Origin: Clostridiales bacterium
GTDB taxonomy: Bacteria > Bacillota > Clostridia > Oscillospirales > Acutalibacteraceae
Length of the DNA: 64,000 nucleotides
NCBI GenBank assembly: GCA_018364155.1
Contig: JAGZMM010000001.1
Coordinates: forward strand, 620,001 to 684,000
Reading direction: 5' to 3'
Part shown: positions 34,019 through 40,644 of the stretch, in pieces
Numbering within the stretch: position 1 is the stretch's first letter
Layout of the letters: each line of letters starts with the position of its first letter
Made by a program: the position numbers and the translations under genes
Notes under the pieces: generated by a model
Told to the model about the DNA's origin: nothing
The model's database searches: none
What the model saw: the letters and a program-made list of their open reading frames with translations, nothing else

Positions 34019-35029
34019 ATGAAACGGTATCTTTGTCTTGCACTTGCCTTGCTGATTTGCATGCTCTTTGTGCCGCTGATAGCGGGGACAAACCTATTTT
34101 CCCTGCCGGAAGGCCAATCCCCTTCCCCGGCAAAGCCGGAGGATACCTTCCTGCTGCTGGACGAGGCAGACGGAAAGGTGCTGACGGTAAGTGCGTACGA
34201 CTATCTATGCGGGGCGGTAGCGGCGGAAATGCCCCCTTCCTTCCACACAGAGGCCCTCAAAGCCCAGGCCGTGGCGGCTTACACCGGCGCCTACCGCAAG
34301 CGTGAACAACAAAAGGCCAGCCCGGACCCCTCTCTGCAAGGGGCCTATTTTACCGTCAACACCGCTCAGAAGGAAGGCTATATTCCCAAGGAGCAGGCCC
34401 AGGCCCAGTGGGGCGACCGTTTTTCTGCCGCCTGGGAGCGCATTGAGGCGGCGGTCAAGGAAGTTTCCGGCAAGCTGCTGGTGTACGAAGGCGAGCCGAT
34501 TCTCGCCGTGTATCACGCCATTTCCGGCGGCGTAACCGAAACCGCCGGGGTCTACTGGGGCAACGACGTCGCCTACCTGCAATCGGTAGAAAGTCCAGGC
34601 GACACGCTGGCCCCCGAATACCAGACCCAGGTTTCCTTCGGGGCGGCCGATTTGCAGTCTGCTCTGCTGACCGCTTTCCCAGACCTGACCCTGCCGGAGG
34701 ATCCGGCTGCCTGGTTTGGAGAAGCACAGCTGAGCCCTGCCGGCACAGTGACTTCCATTGCTGTGGGAAACGGAACCTTGTCCGGCCGGCAGATTCGGGA
34801 GACTTTGGGGCTTCGCTCGGCAAATTTCAGCATCCTGGTAGCGGACGGGGTATTCACTTTCACGGTAAAGGGATACGGCCACGGGGTAGGCATGAGCCAG
34901 TATGGGGCGGACTACATGGCGCGCCAAGGTACCAAATGGCAGGACATTCTCACCCACTATTATAAAGGCGCTTCTATCCTGTCGGTGGAGGAGCAGGACG
35001 CCGCGGCCTCTTCGGCCGCCCCTGCCTAA
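34019..35029 (+). CDS. spoIID: Stage II sporulation protein D (lytic transglycosylase)
   Basis: SpoIID degrades septal peptidoglycan during forespore engulfment together with SpoIIM and SpoIIP. The 336-residue protein has an N-terminal membrane anchor (LCLALALLICMLFVPLI) and a SpoIID/LytB domain with the YLCGAVAAEMP motif (catalytic Glu at 70), AQAVAAYT, GEPILAVYHAISGG and the C-terminal GYGHGVGMSQYGA. The acidic/Ala-rich tail is variable. AAAGGAG precedes the ATG. Divergent from citrate synthase; spoIIM, spoIIP and spoIIQ are not in the window. Confidence 0.93.
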   Translation: MKRYLCLALALLICMLFVPLIAGTNLFSLPEGQSPSPAKPEDTFLLLDEADGKVLTVSAYDYLCGAVAAEMPPSFHTEALKAQAVAAYTGAYRKREQQKASPDPSLQGAYFTVNTAQKEGYIPKEQAQAQWGDRFSAAWERIEAAVKEVSGKLLVYEGEPILAVYHAISGGVTETAGVYWGNDVAYLQSVESPGDTLAPEYQTQVSFGAADLQSALLTAFPDLTLPEDPAAWFGEAQLSPAGTVTSIAVGNGTLSGRQIRETLGLRSANFSILVADGVFTFTVKGYGHGVGMSQYGADYMARQGTKWQDILTHYYKGASILSVEEQDAAASSAAPA

Positions 35030-35460
35030 TCCGGTTTTTCACCGTTCCAATTCTGCAATCAACTGGATGCGATCGGCGCTTTTCCCGTCAAGGAGTGATA
35101 ACTCGCCGTATATCTACGAAATTGGTGTTTATTCCTACATTACGTAAACTTCAGTTTTCCACCGGGCGCATGTGGAAAATGGGTAAAACAAACGAAGTTT
35201 TCCACATTTTCACGAAAAAGACCGGGTATCCCGGTCTTATCCGGTGGAAAACTCGGTGGAAAATGTGGATTACTCTTGGGAACCATCGGATGATTTCGTC
35301 ATTTTTATGTAAAGCCATGCATTTCCCCTTCTTTACAATGGGGAAAACCGCTCTTTTTGTTTTCCGAATTTTTTCGCTGGAAACCGACGAAAAGCGCCGT
35401 TTCTTTTTCTTTGTATGAAATGCACTTTCTTCTGTTTTCTTTTCTGTCTGTTTTGTCAGC
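35030..35460. other. Non-coding region with a cluster of DnaA-box-like nonamers and nested inverted repeats
   Basis: No supported gene. Between 35155 and 35272 six nonamers of the TTTTCCAC(A/C) type occur on both strands: 35155-35163 and 35198-35206 (plus), 35171-35179, 35243-35251, 35255-35263 and 35264-35272 (minus). Two match TTWTNCACA exactly. They also form hairpins with each other, and a CCGGG hairpin (35218-35226 with 35230-35238) sits in the middle. AT-rich sequence follows to 35460. Confidence 0.6.
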
Positions 35461-35488
35461 TTGCGTAAGTCTCGGTTTGTAGTATAAT
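35461..35488 (+). promoter_or_regulatory. Promoter of the DUF4358-like lipoprotein gene
   Basis: TTGCGT (35461-35466), 16-base spacer, TATAAT (35483-35488). Confidence 0.65.
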
Positions 35489-35543
35489 AAAAGGGAAACC
35501 ACAAAGAGTTGGTTTTGGTTCTGTTGGAATATTTGAAGGTTGT

Positions 35544-36053
35544 GTGGTGAACCGTATGCGCAAGCGTTTGGCTTCTTTCCTCCGGTTGGGGGGCTTAGCT
35601 ATATGGAGTTTGATTTGCCTGCTTTTTGTTTCCTGTTCCGCGAACAATGTGTCCACTGCCGCTTATGAGCAAGACGCGGCGGCAAAGGTGGAAGCGATTG
35701 CGGCAAAGCTGGAGATGAAGGACTATTCTGTAATCAAAAAGCCCCAGATGTCTTTGCACTTTGTGCTCAAGGACAGCGAGGTGGCGGATTTCGCGTATTT
35801 GGTCAGCGACACGGAGGGAAATGCGGATGAAATCGGAATCATCCAGGCATCTTCCAAGGAATCGGTTTCGTCGATCAAGGACGCGGTGGGCGAGCATATC
35901 AGCCTGAAGGAATCCTCTTACCGGTCTTACAGCAACACCGAGTACACCAAGGTTTCCTCGTCTGTGATTCTGGAAAAGAACGGGTATGTGTTTTTCGCCG
36001 TCTGTGACCAGCCGGATCAGGCGGGAAAATTATTCGAACAAAGTATTCCATAA
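35544..36053 (+). CDS. Lipoprotein, DUF4358-like
   Basis: The 169-residue protein has a basic N terminus, a hydrophobic segment and a lipobox ending LFVSC, so it is a predicted lipoprotein. The mature part, rich in short strands (EIGIIQASS, YTKVSSSVILEKNGYVFFAVCD), resembles the DUF4358 family common in Clostridia; no function is known. The start is uncertain between GTG 35544 and ATG 35556. It ends 45 bases before the tRNA-Gly gene. Confidence 0.7.
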   Translation: MVNRMRKRLASFLRLGGLAIWSLICLLFVSCSANNVSTAAYEQDAAAKVEAIAAKLEMKDYSVIKKPQMSLHFVLKDSEVADFAYLVSDTEGNADEIGIIQASSKESVSSIKDAVGEHISLKESSYRSYSNTEYTKVSSSVILEKNGYVFFAVCDQPDQAGKLFEQSIP

Positions 36054-36057
36054 CCTC

Positions 36058-36086
36058 TTGCATTTTTTCCAAACCCGTGCTATAAT
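36058..36086 (+). promoter_or_regulatory. tRNA-Gly promoter
   Basis: TTGCAT (36058-36063), 17-base spacer, TATAAT (36081-36086), ending 12 bases before the mature tRNA. Confidence 0.85.
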
Positions 36087-36098
36087 CTGGAATACTTC

Positions 36099-36173
36099 GC
36101 GGGAGTAGTTCAGCGGTAGAGCGTCGGCTTCCCAAGCCGAAAGTCGCGGGTTCGAATCCCGTTTCCCGCTCCA
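36099..36173 (+). tRNA. tRNA-Gly (anticodon CCC)
   Basis: Acceptor GCGGGAG pairs with TTCCCGC, the anticodon stem TCGGC/GCCGA closes the loop TTCCCAA (anticodon CCC), the T-loop is TTCGAAT, and CCA is encoded. Confidence 0.96.
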
Positions 36174-36212
36174 AAACGTCCCAGGGCCCTGCTCTGGGAC
36201 GTTTGTGTTTCT
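36174..36212 (+). terminator. tRNA-Gly terminator
   Basis: An 11-bp stem (36174-36184 with 36194-36204) directly follows the CCA end and leads into a T-rich tract. Confidence 0.85.
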
Positions 36213-36273
36213 TCCCCTTTTGGTCATGGCGGCGTTTGCGGTGGGGGTAAAAAATTTTTGAGGAGAGATCATT

Positions 36274-36660
36274 TTGAAGAAACTTTTGGTTGCAGTATGC
36301 TGTCTTGTCATGTGCTTGTCTTTTGCCTCGTGCGGTGGTTCCGGCGCGGGCAGCATGGATAAGTATATCAGCAGCATCCAGTCGCAGATGGAGTCGATGA
36401 AGGATACGCTGGACAGCAGCGGTATGGACGTGGAACTGATCCAAAGGGGAAATTCCCTGGTGTACCGCTATCAGTTCACCACGGACATCGGCGATACCGA
36501 TGTAGTTAAGCAGACTCTGGAAAGCGGCATGGAGCAGATGGCTTCTACCTTCCAGGCAGGCCTTAAGGAGCTGAAGGCTCAGGTATCCGGTGCAGAATCG
36601 CTGATTGTGGAGTACGTGGATAAGGACGGCACCGTCATTCTTTCCAAGGAATACAAATAA
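36274..36660 (+). CDS. Small lipoprotein, DUF4854-like
   Basis: The 128-residue protein starts with TTG and has a signal peptide with lipobox FASC near residue 20. The mature part has a Met/Ser-rich helix (YISSIQSQMESMKDTL) and the LVYRYQFTTDI and LESGMEQMASTFQ segments that resemble DUF4854 proteins of Clostridia. Function unknown. GAGGAGAG precedes the TTG. Monocistronic with a strong terminator. Confidence 0.75.
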   Translation: MKKLLVAVCCLVMCLSFASCGGSGAGSMDKYISSIQSQMESMKDTLDSSGMDVELIQRGNSLVYRYQFTTDIGDTDVVKQTLESGMEQMASTFQAGLKELKAQVSGAESLIVEYVDKDGTVILSKEYK

Positions 36661-36676
36661 GCAAAATTTTCATCAA

Positions 36677-36711
36677 GCAGCGGCGGTATAAAATACCGCC
36701 GCTGCTTTTTT
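36677..36711 (+). terminator. Terminator of the DUF4854-like gene
   Basis: A 12-bp GC-rich stem (36677-36688 with 36694-36705) followed by six T. Confidence 0.92.
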
Positions 36712-36831
36712 CAGGTGCGGCTGCGGCAAGGGCGCCAACCGGTACGCTGTTTTACTTGGCACACATATCTTCCTGCGGACATATAGTGTAACACGGGGCT
36801 AGTCCCGTAACAATCAAGGGAGGATTTAAAT

Positions 36832-37074
36832 ATGTGCTGTAACAATTGGTCGGGAACTTCCGTCGCATCTTCCACATGCGCCAGCGTGGCCGCTGCCGCG
36901 TGTCAGAACTCTTGCTCGAGATCTTGCGTGGTCGGGTATCTGCCGATCGTCGCTACCTATCAGGTAGGTTCTCCGGTTTGGACCAGTGGCTCCAACTTTG
37001 CCACTACCTCCGGTTTCGCCGAGACCTCTGGATACGATTCCTACAGCGGCAGTAACTGCTGCTGCGGATATTAA
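36832..37074 (+). CDS. Cysteine- and serine-rich small protein of unknown function
   Basis: The 80-residue protein has ten Cys in clusters: CC at residues 2-3, then Cys at 16, 24, 28 and 32, and a C-terminal CCC just before Gly-Tyr. The middle is rich in Ser, Thr, Gly, Tyr and Val. There is no signal peptide, no transmembrane helix and no known family that I recognise. AGGGAGG lies seven bases before the ATG, so translation is credible. A spore-coat or exosporium protein or a modified peptide precursor are both possible; no modification enzyme is adjacent, and the neighbouring ferritin-like gene resembles coat-associated proteins only loosely. Confidence 0.6.
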   Translation: MCCNNWSGTSVASSTCASVAAAACQNSCSRSCVVGYLPIVATYQVGSPVWTSGSNFATTSGFAETSGYDSYSGSNCCCGY

Positions 37075-37140
37075 GTTTCCGCAGCCGTCCCCCTAACCGG
37101 GGACGGCATACTTACACGGCATAAAAGTCCTTCCTGACAA

Positions 37141-37183
37141 ACCGCCCTCCATCGCCGCTTAAAAGACGGCGATGGAGGGCGGT
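37141..37183. repeat. Perfect 17-bp inverted repeat
   Basis: 37141-37157 is perfectly complementary to 37167-37183 around a nine-base loop. No T-tract follows on either strand, so it is not a typical terminator. A smaller CCGTCCCC/GGGGACGG hairpin lies at 37086-37107, behind the Cys-rich gene. It abuts the truncated MerR frame. Confidence 0.85.
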
Positions 37184-37187
37184 CGCC

Positions 37188-37268
37188 GTAAAGGCCGACG
37201 GCGTTGTAATGGCGTAGCATCCGGGCGGATCCTCGGCAGACCCTGGACCATTCGCTAATGGAAAACAT
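37188..37268 (-). pseudogene. MerR-family regulator, N-terminal fragment only
   Basis: The minus-strand frame begins with ATG after AAGGAAG and reads MFSISEWSRVCRGSARMLRH followed by YNAVGLY. This is the first HTH helix pair of MerR-type regulators (compare the usual MFSISEFSKxxxxSxRMLRHYDxxGLL). After about 27 residues the similarity stops at the 17-bp inverted repeat; the rest of the HTH wing and the effector domain are missing. I read it as a truncated relic. Confidence 0.65.
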
Positions 37269-37320
37269 GGGGCTGCTTCCTTTTTTGTTTACTCCTGTGA
37301 ACCGTTTTGTTTGATGGCAG

Positions 37321-37347
37321 CCCTTGACACGGTGACAAAGGCAAGGG
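37321..37347 (+). promoter_or_regulatory. MerR-type operator relic
   Basis: CCCTTG (37321-37326) and CAAGGG (37342-37347) form a dyad of the MerR class, with a TTGACA -35 element (37324-37329) overlapping the left arm. At the 19-base spacing used by MerR promoters the -10 position reads TTTTGA, so the promoter is probably dead or needs activation. It lies about 55 bases from the MerR fragment. Confidence 0.5.
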
Positions 37348-37420
37348 CTTTTGAGAACTTTCCTTTTTCCACTGCAGATCTACCGAAAAATACGAAGTGT
37401 CCGTCCTGCGGGCTACAAAG

Positions 37421-37453
37421 AAAAAACGGCGTGTTGGCGACACGCCGTTTTTT
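37421..37453 (-). terminator. Terminator of the ferritin-like gene
   Basis: A 13-bp stem (37421-37433 with 37441-37453) with AAAAAA and TTTTTT ends, overlapping the region just past the stop codon; can act in both directions. Confidence 0.9.
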
Positions 37454-37454
37454 C

Positions 37455-37988
37455 TTAAATACATTCGAGCATTTTCCGGAAGATGGAAAGATGAACCTCC
37501 TCGTCCTGGATGATGCGTTCTATCAACGCTTGGATGTGAACATCCTTGATGAGGGTCAGATGACGGCGGTAAGTGGCAACGGCTTCCTGTTCGGCCTTGA
37601 TGTTGTACCGGATCATTTGAGGAAAAGACTTGCAATAATGAACCATGCTGCCGTTCCAAACGATACTGCGGTTGTTTCGCACGGCGCTGAAAGTGGGGTC
37701 GCCGCCCAGCAGATTGATCACCCGGCTTAACAAATCCAAGTGGTGCATTTCCACGATGGCCAGCTCCCGCATGATCTTCCCTGCCCCGGGGGAAACCGCG
37801 TCAAAAAGCCAGCTTTGATAAATGTACAAGTTGACTGCGGTAAACTCTCCCTGGGCGGACGCAGTGTCCTGGTGCAAAATCTGGGCATAGCGGAGGTTCT
37901 GCCCCTCCACCTCCACGGGCGGATAAGGCGACGGGGCATGAAAATGGTTTACCGCCGGCAGATCGGCCGGTATATTGCCGCAAAGCAT
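37455..37988 (-). CDS. Ferritin-like domain protein
   Basis: The 177-residue protein has the metal-site pattern of the ferritin/Mn-catalase superfamily: Glu in ASAQGEFTAVN (helix 1), ExxH in IVEMHHLDLL (helix 2), Glu in KAEQEAVATYRRH (helix 3) and ExxH in IIQDEEVHLSIF (helix 4). Rubrerythrin-type or spore-associated manganese catalase-like roles are possible; no rubredoxin domain is present. Start at 37988 has AGGAGG eight bases upstream; the open frame continues upstream without a site. Divergent from the unknown gene at 38107. Confidence 0.8.
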   Translation of the reverse strand: MLCGNIPADLPAVNHFHAPSPYPPVEVEGQNLRYAQILHQDTASAQGEFTAVNLYIYQSWLFDAVSPGAGKIMRELAIVEMHHLDLLSRVINLLGGDPTFSAVRNNRSIVWNGSMVHYCKSFPQMIRYNIKAEQEAVATYRRHLTLIKDVHIQALIERIIQDEEVHLSIFRKMLECI

Positions 37989-38106
37989 AGCAAATTCCTC
38001 CTGTATGATTGTTCCCTTTATCTTTATGTGCCGCATCTGCCGATTATCCCGCGGCGGGCAAAGTATCAATGGGCTAAAGGAGGAATATACTGTAGTATTT
38101 CGAAAG

Positions 38107-38574
38107 ATGCGTGGTGATACAATGCAAACGGACAACGTCCGCCCAGGCGATAGCCTCCCGCCCGAGCTGCTTGAGCAGCTGGGCATCATTGACCAGTCCC
38201 AATGGTACATTTTGATTCTGGCGGCAGCTACGCTGCTGTCTTACTGCACCACCGATATGCAAAAGCAGCTTCTCCTTTGCAGTGCCCAGCCAGAGGTGGA
38301 TGCCTGCGACTGTGTTGCCGATCCGTATCCGATTCAGCTGACTTCCAGCGCTATGATCATCGGCGCGCTGATTTATTTTTACCAACTGGCTGCCGATGCG
38401 CTACACACGCCTAAAGAAACGCCTTTGCAATGCGCGTCCAGCCTGCGCGGATACCTGGCAAACGGCCTGGTGCTCGCGGCAGCGCTCATCCGCCTGTACG
38501 ACTTGAAGGAAAATCACGATGCGGCGGTGTTTGCGCAAAGCGCGCCGATCCCCGATTTGGAACCGCCGCTGTAA
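38107..38574 (+). CDS. Unknown protein with one hydrophobic helix, divergent from the ferritin-like gene
   Basis: The frame gives 155 residues from the ATG at 38107, or 150 from the ATG at 38122. AAGGAGG lies at 38077-38083, rather far upstream; a GGTG before 38122 favours the second ATG. The protein begins with an acidic segment (PPELLEQLGIIDQSQW), has a hydrophobic helix (YILILAAATLLSYC) and a Cys-containing loop (VDACDCVADP), then helical segments (IIGALIYFYQLAADAL, NGLVLAAALIRLYDLK). I recognise no family. Codon usage resembles the neighbours. Confidence 0.6.
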   Translation: MRGDTMQTDNVRPGDSLPPELLEQLGIIDQSQWYILILAAATLLSYCTTDMQKQLLLCSAQPEVDACDCVADPYPIQLTSSAMIIGALIYFYQLAADALHTPKETPLQCASSLRGYLANGLVLAAALIRLYDLKENHDAAVFAQSAPIPDLEPPL

Positions 38575-38692
38575 CTTTTTTGCGAACAGGGCCCACGCAT
38601 CCCGCCGTGCTTTCCCAATTTATTCTCCTGCTTTTCCTTTACAAGTAACACAAGACGTTGTATGATGAAAGCAAAGAAAAGAGGTGGGAAGG

Positions 38693-39580
38693 ATGCGCCG
38701 AACACAGCGGGGATTTACCCTGGTGGAACTTGTGATCGTCATCGCGGTTTTGGCAATTGTGGCGGCCATAGCCATTCCCGCCGTTTCCTCCATCATTGGG
38801 GATGCGCGGCAGTCCACCTGCCTGTCCAACCGCGCCGCCTTGCAACGGGAGGCTTCCTATGAGGTTATGAAACTGGACGGTTCAGCAGACGAAGTAATGG
38901 CAAAGTTCACCCCGCAGGTAATCCGGGAAAAGGGATACGTGTGTGTGGGCTCAAATGGGGAAATCCGCCTGTCCTACGACCCGGTATCCCACAGCTTTTC
39001 CGCTTACTGTACACAGCACGGGGGCCTTGAAGTCCATTATGACTTCGCCGATACCATCGGAAGGTATATGGAAGGCAGCTTAGGAGAAAAAATCGTGGAG
39101 CTACTGGGCTCGCGTGTGTCCATCAGCCAGATTGACTCCACCGCACCCGAAGGCGGAAATTACGCCGGGCCCATCCGCAACTGCCTGGCAGAGCTGTCCA
39201 ACCATTCCATCGGTGCGGGAATGACCGCCACCTGGTCCTTATGCAACATCGAGCGTTCCGGAAACGCCGTCAAGGAGACCTATCAGGTTTATTGGAGCAG
39301 TGCTGACATTACTGCTGCCCAGAGCGGCAACCAGATACTGATGATGAAATACAACGCTAAAACCGGCCTGTACGAAGCCGGTTGGGCGACGGTCAAGCAG
39401 ACGAAGGATACCACCGTCGGCGGCGGCAAGAACTATAACGTCATCGTCCCAGGTTCTTTCCAAACGGTAACGACAAGCAGCTCGAAAGATTTTATGACTG
39501 CTTACCGCTATTTTCAAGATGCGCTGCAGGAAAGCGGCAGCGGCATTAAAAGCGAAAGCGGACGGAGTGATTTCCTGTGA
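38693..39580 (+). CDS. Type IV prepilin-like protein
   Basis: The 295-residue protein has a textbook class III signal: a short basic leader, Gly-Phe cleavage site and the hydrophobic stretch RGFTLVELVIVIAVLAIVAA with Glu at +5. The remainder is a large globular part of unknown fold with Ser/Gly-rich strands. GAGGTGGGAAGG precedes the ATG. No prepilin peptidase, assembly ATPase or platform protein is nearby, so it depends on machinery encoded elsewhere. A pseudopilin of a competence or secretion system is also possible. Confidence 0.82.
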   Translation: MRRTQRGFTLVELVIVIAVLAIVAAIAIPAVSSIIGDARQSTCLSNRAALQREASYEVMKLDGSADEVMAKFTPQVIREKGYVCVGSNGEIRLSYDPVSHSFSAYCTQHGGLEVHYDFADTIGRYMEGSLGEKIVELLGSRVSISQIDSTAPEGGNYAGPIRNCLAELSNHSIGAGMTATWSLCNIERSGNAVKETYQVYWSSADITAAQSGNQILMMKYNAKTGLYEAGWATVKQTKDTTVGGGKNYNVIVPGSFQTVTTSSSKDFMTAYRYFQDALQESGSGIKSESGRSDFL

Positions 39581-39629
39581 AAAGCGGGAGAGTATATGTC
39601 CTGCCTACAGAGATACGCATGAGTTGAGA

Positions 39630-39661
39630 GCTGGCCGCAGTCATTTGCGGCCGGCTTTTTT
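39630..39661 (+). terminator. Terminator downstream of the prepilin gene
   Basis: A 10-bp stem (39630-39639 with 39646-39655, one G-T) followed by six T. The rest of 39581-39878 shows no supported gene. Confidence 0.85.
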
Positions 39662-39878
39662 CATTTGTGAAAGCGCTAGGACTGCCCGCTGCGTCTCGCA
39701 AGCGGCAATTTGGCCCGCCTGCTTGACAAGGCTTTCAAAATCATGGATAATAATTGCATCCATTCCGGTTCTTTGGAGCCGGATTTTGACACCAAACAGA
39801 TTACGGAAAGCCCTTTGCCATTCGCAGGAAATGTGCGTGTCCGGCAATGGTGTTTTTCCTGTGGGAGGGCTTTGCGTT

Positions 39879-40226
39879 ATGGTCACCGAATGTTGGGCGA
39901 TTATCATTGTGATTCTCGCCATGTGCTATATCTTCCTGCGCGCGCGCAAACCAAAATACTCCATCGCTATTTTGCCGCTGATTCTTGTCCCCCTCTCCCA
40001 CCTGATCGGCACGGGGATTCTTTACTGGTTTGGCGATCACATTACGCTGGATCATAGTCTTGTAGGTATCGGCATCGATGTGACCGGCCTTGTCATCACC
40101 TGCGTGCTGCTGGGCTTTGCCGTGCAGGCTATCAAGAGCAAAAAGCAGCGCAACGCCCTTTTGATCTGCTGCACCGGGTTTACGCTGATTTTGGCGTGGG
40201 TGCTGCTTTTAAACGTAGGCAAATGA
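39879..40226 (+). CDS. Small membrane protein of unknown function
   Basis: A 115-residue protein with three or four predicted transmembrane helices (CWAIIIVILAMCYIFL, SIAILPLILVPLSHLIG, LVGIGIDVTGLVITCVLLGFA, LLICCTGFTLILAWVLLL, each within its own segment). GGGAGGG precedes the ATG. Its stop overlaps the start of the Smr-domain gene as ATGA, so the two are cotranslated. No family recognised. Confidence 0.68.
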   Translation: MVTECWAIIIVILAMCYIFLRARKPKYSIAILPLILVPLSHLIGTGILYWFGDHITLDHSLVGIGIDVTGLVITCVLLGFAVQAIKSKKQRNALLICCTGFTLILAWVLLLNVGK

Positions 40227-40513
40227 CGGGTGGGCAGAACCGGGAACGCCGGGCAGGACTGGACATTGTGGTGGACATTCACGGGATGCGCGCCTTTGCC
40301 GCGAAAACGTATCTGCAGCATCTGCTAGCCCGGGCCTCTCTGGACCGGGATGCAAAGGAAGTCATTGTGGTTCACGGCTACCATTCGGGGACTGCGCTGC
40401 GGGACATGGTGCGCAAAGAATTGCGCAGCCCTTATATCAAGGAGCGGCATCCCGGCTTTTCGGACGGGCAGACGATTCTGGTGCTTAAAAAGCGGACACC
40501 CCCTCTCCGGTAA
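40223..40513 (+). CDS. Stand-alone Smr-domain protein
   Basis: The 96-residue protein is a nearly bare Smr (MutS2 C-terminal-like) domain: DIHGMRAFAAKTYLQHLL near residue 17 (the LDLHG-like motif) and EVIVVHGYHSGTALRDMVRKEL near residue 52 (the HGxGxGxLR-like motif, with GYHSG here). Smr domains are nucleases that cut branched DNA or, in some proteins, mRNA at stalled ribosomes. The gene overlaps the membrane protein gene and has no good ribosome site of its own, so it depends on coupling. Confidence 0.8.
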   Translation: MTGGQNRERRAGLDIVVDIHGMRAFAAKTYLQHLLARASLDRDAKEVIVVHGYHSGTALRDMVRKELRSPYIKERHPGFSDGQTILVLKKRTPPLR

Positions 40514-40532
40514 GGCGGCTTGTCAGAAATGT

Positions 40533-40574
40533 GCATGATTATGCCTATTTCGTGTATATTCTGCATAAGTATGC
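40533..40574 (+). promoter_or_regulatory. Paired operator-like palindromes upstream of the amino acid transporter
   Basis: GCAT-N4-ATGC occurs twice (40533-40544 and 40563-40574), with centres exactly 30 bases apart, ending 10 bases before the -35 box. Each half-site TGCAT-N4-ATGC resembles the ArgR box TGAAT-N4-ATTCA in architecture, with one changed position per arm. Confidence 0.5.
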
Positions 40575-40583
40575 TATGTGCCC

Positions 40584-40612
40584 TTGATTTCGGCAAAGGG
40601 CTATGGTATAAT
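40584..40612 (+). promoter_or_regulatory. Promoter of the amino acid ABC transporter operon
   Basis: TTGATT (40584-40589), 17-base spacer, TATAAT (40607-40612), 33 bases before the substrate-binding protein start. Confidence 0.82.
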
Positions 40613-40644
40613 GCCATCATTAATTGATACGGGAGGGTATCGAA

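Noticed and set aside
35155..35272. Replication origin (oriC)
   Set aside because: DnaA-box-like nonamers are present, but dnaA, dnaN, gyrase and rpmH are absent from the surrounding 64 kb. A secondary DnaA-binding cluster is the more careful reading.
35155..35272. CRISPR-like repeats
   Set aside because: The repeated nonamers are short, inverted and irregularly spaced, with no spacers of constant length and no cas genes.
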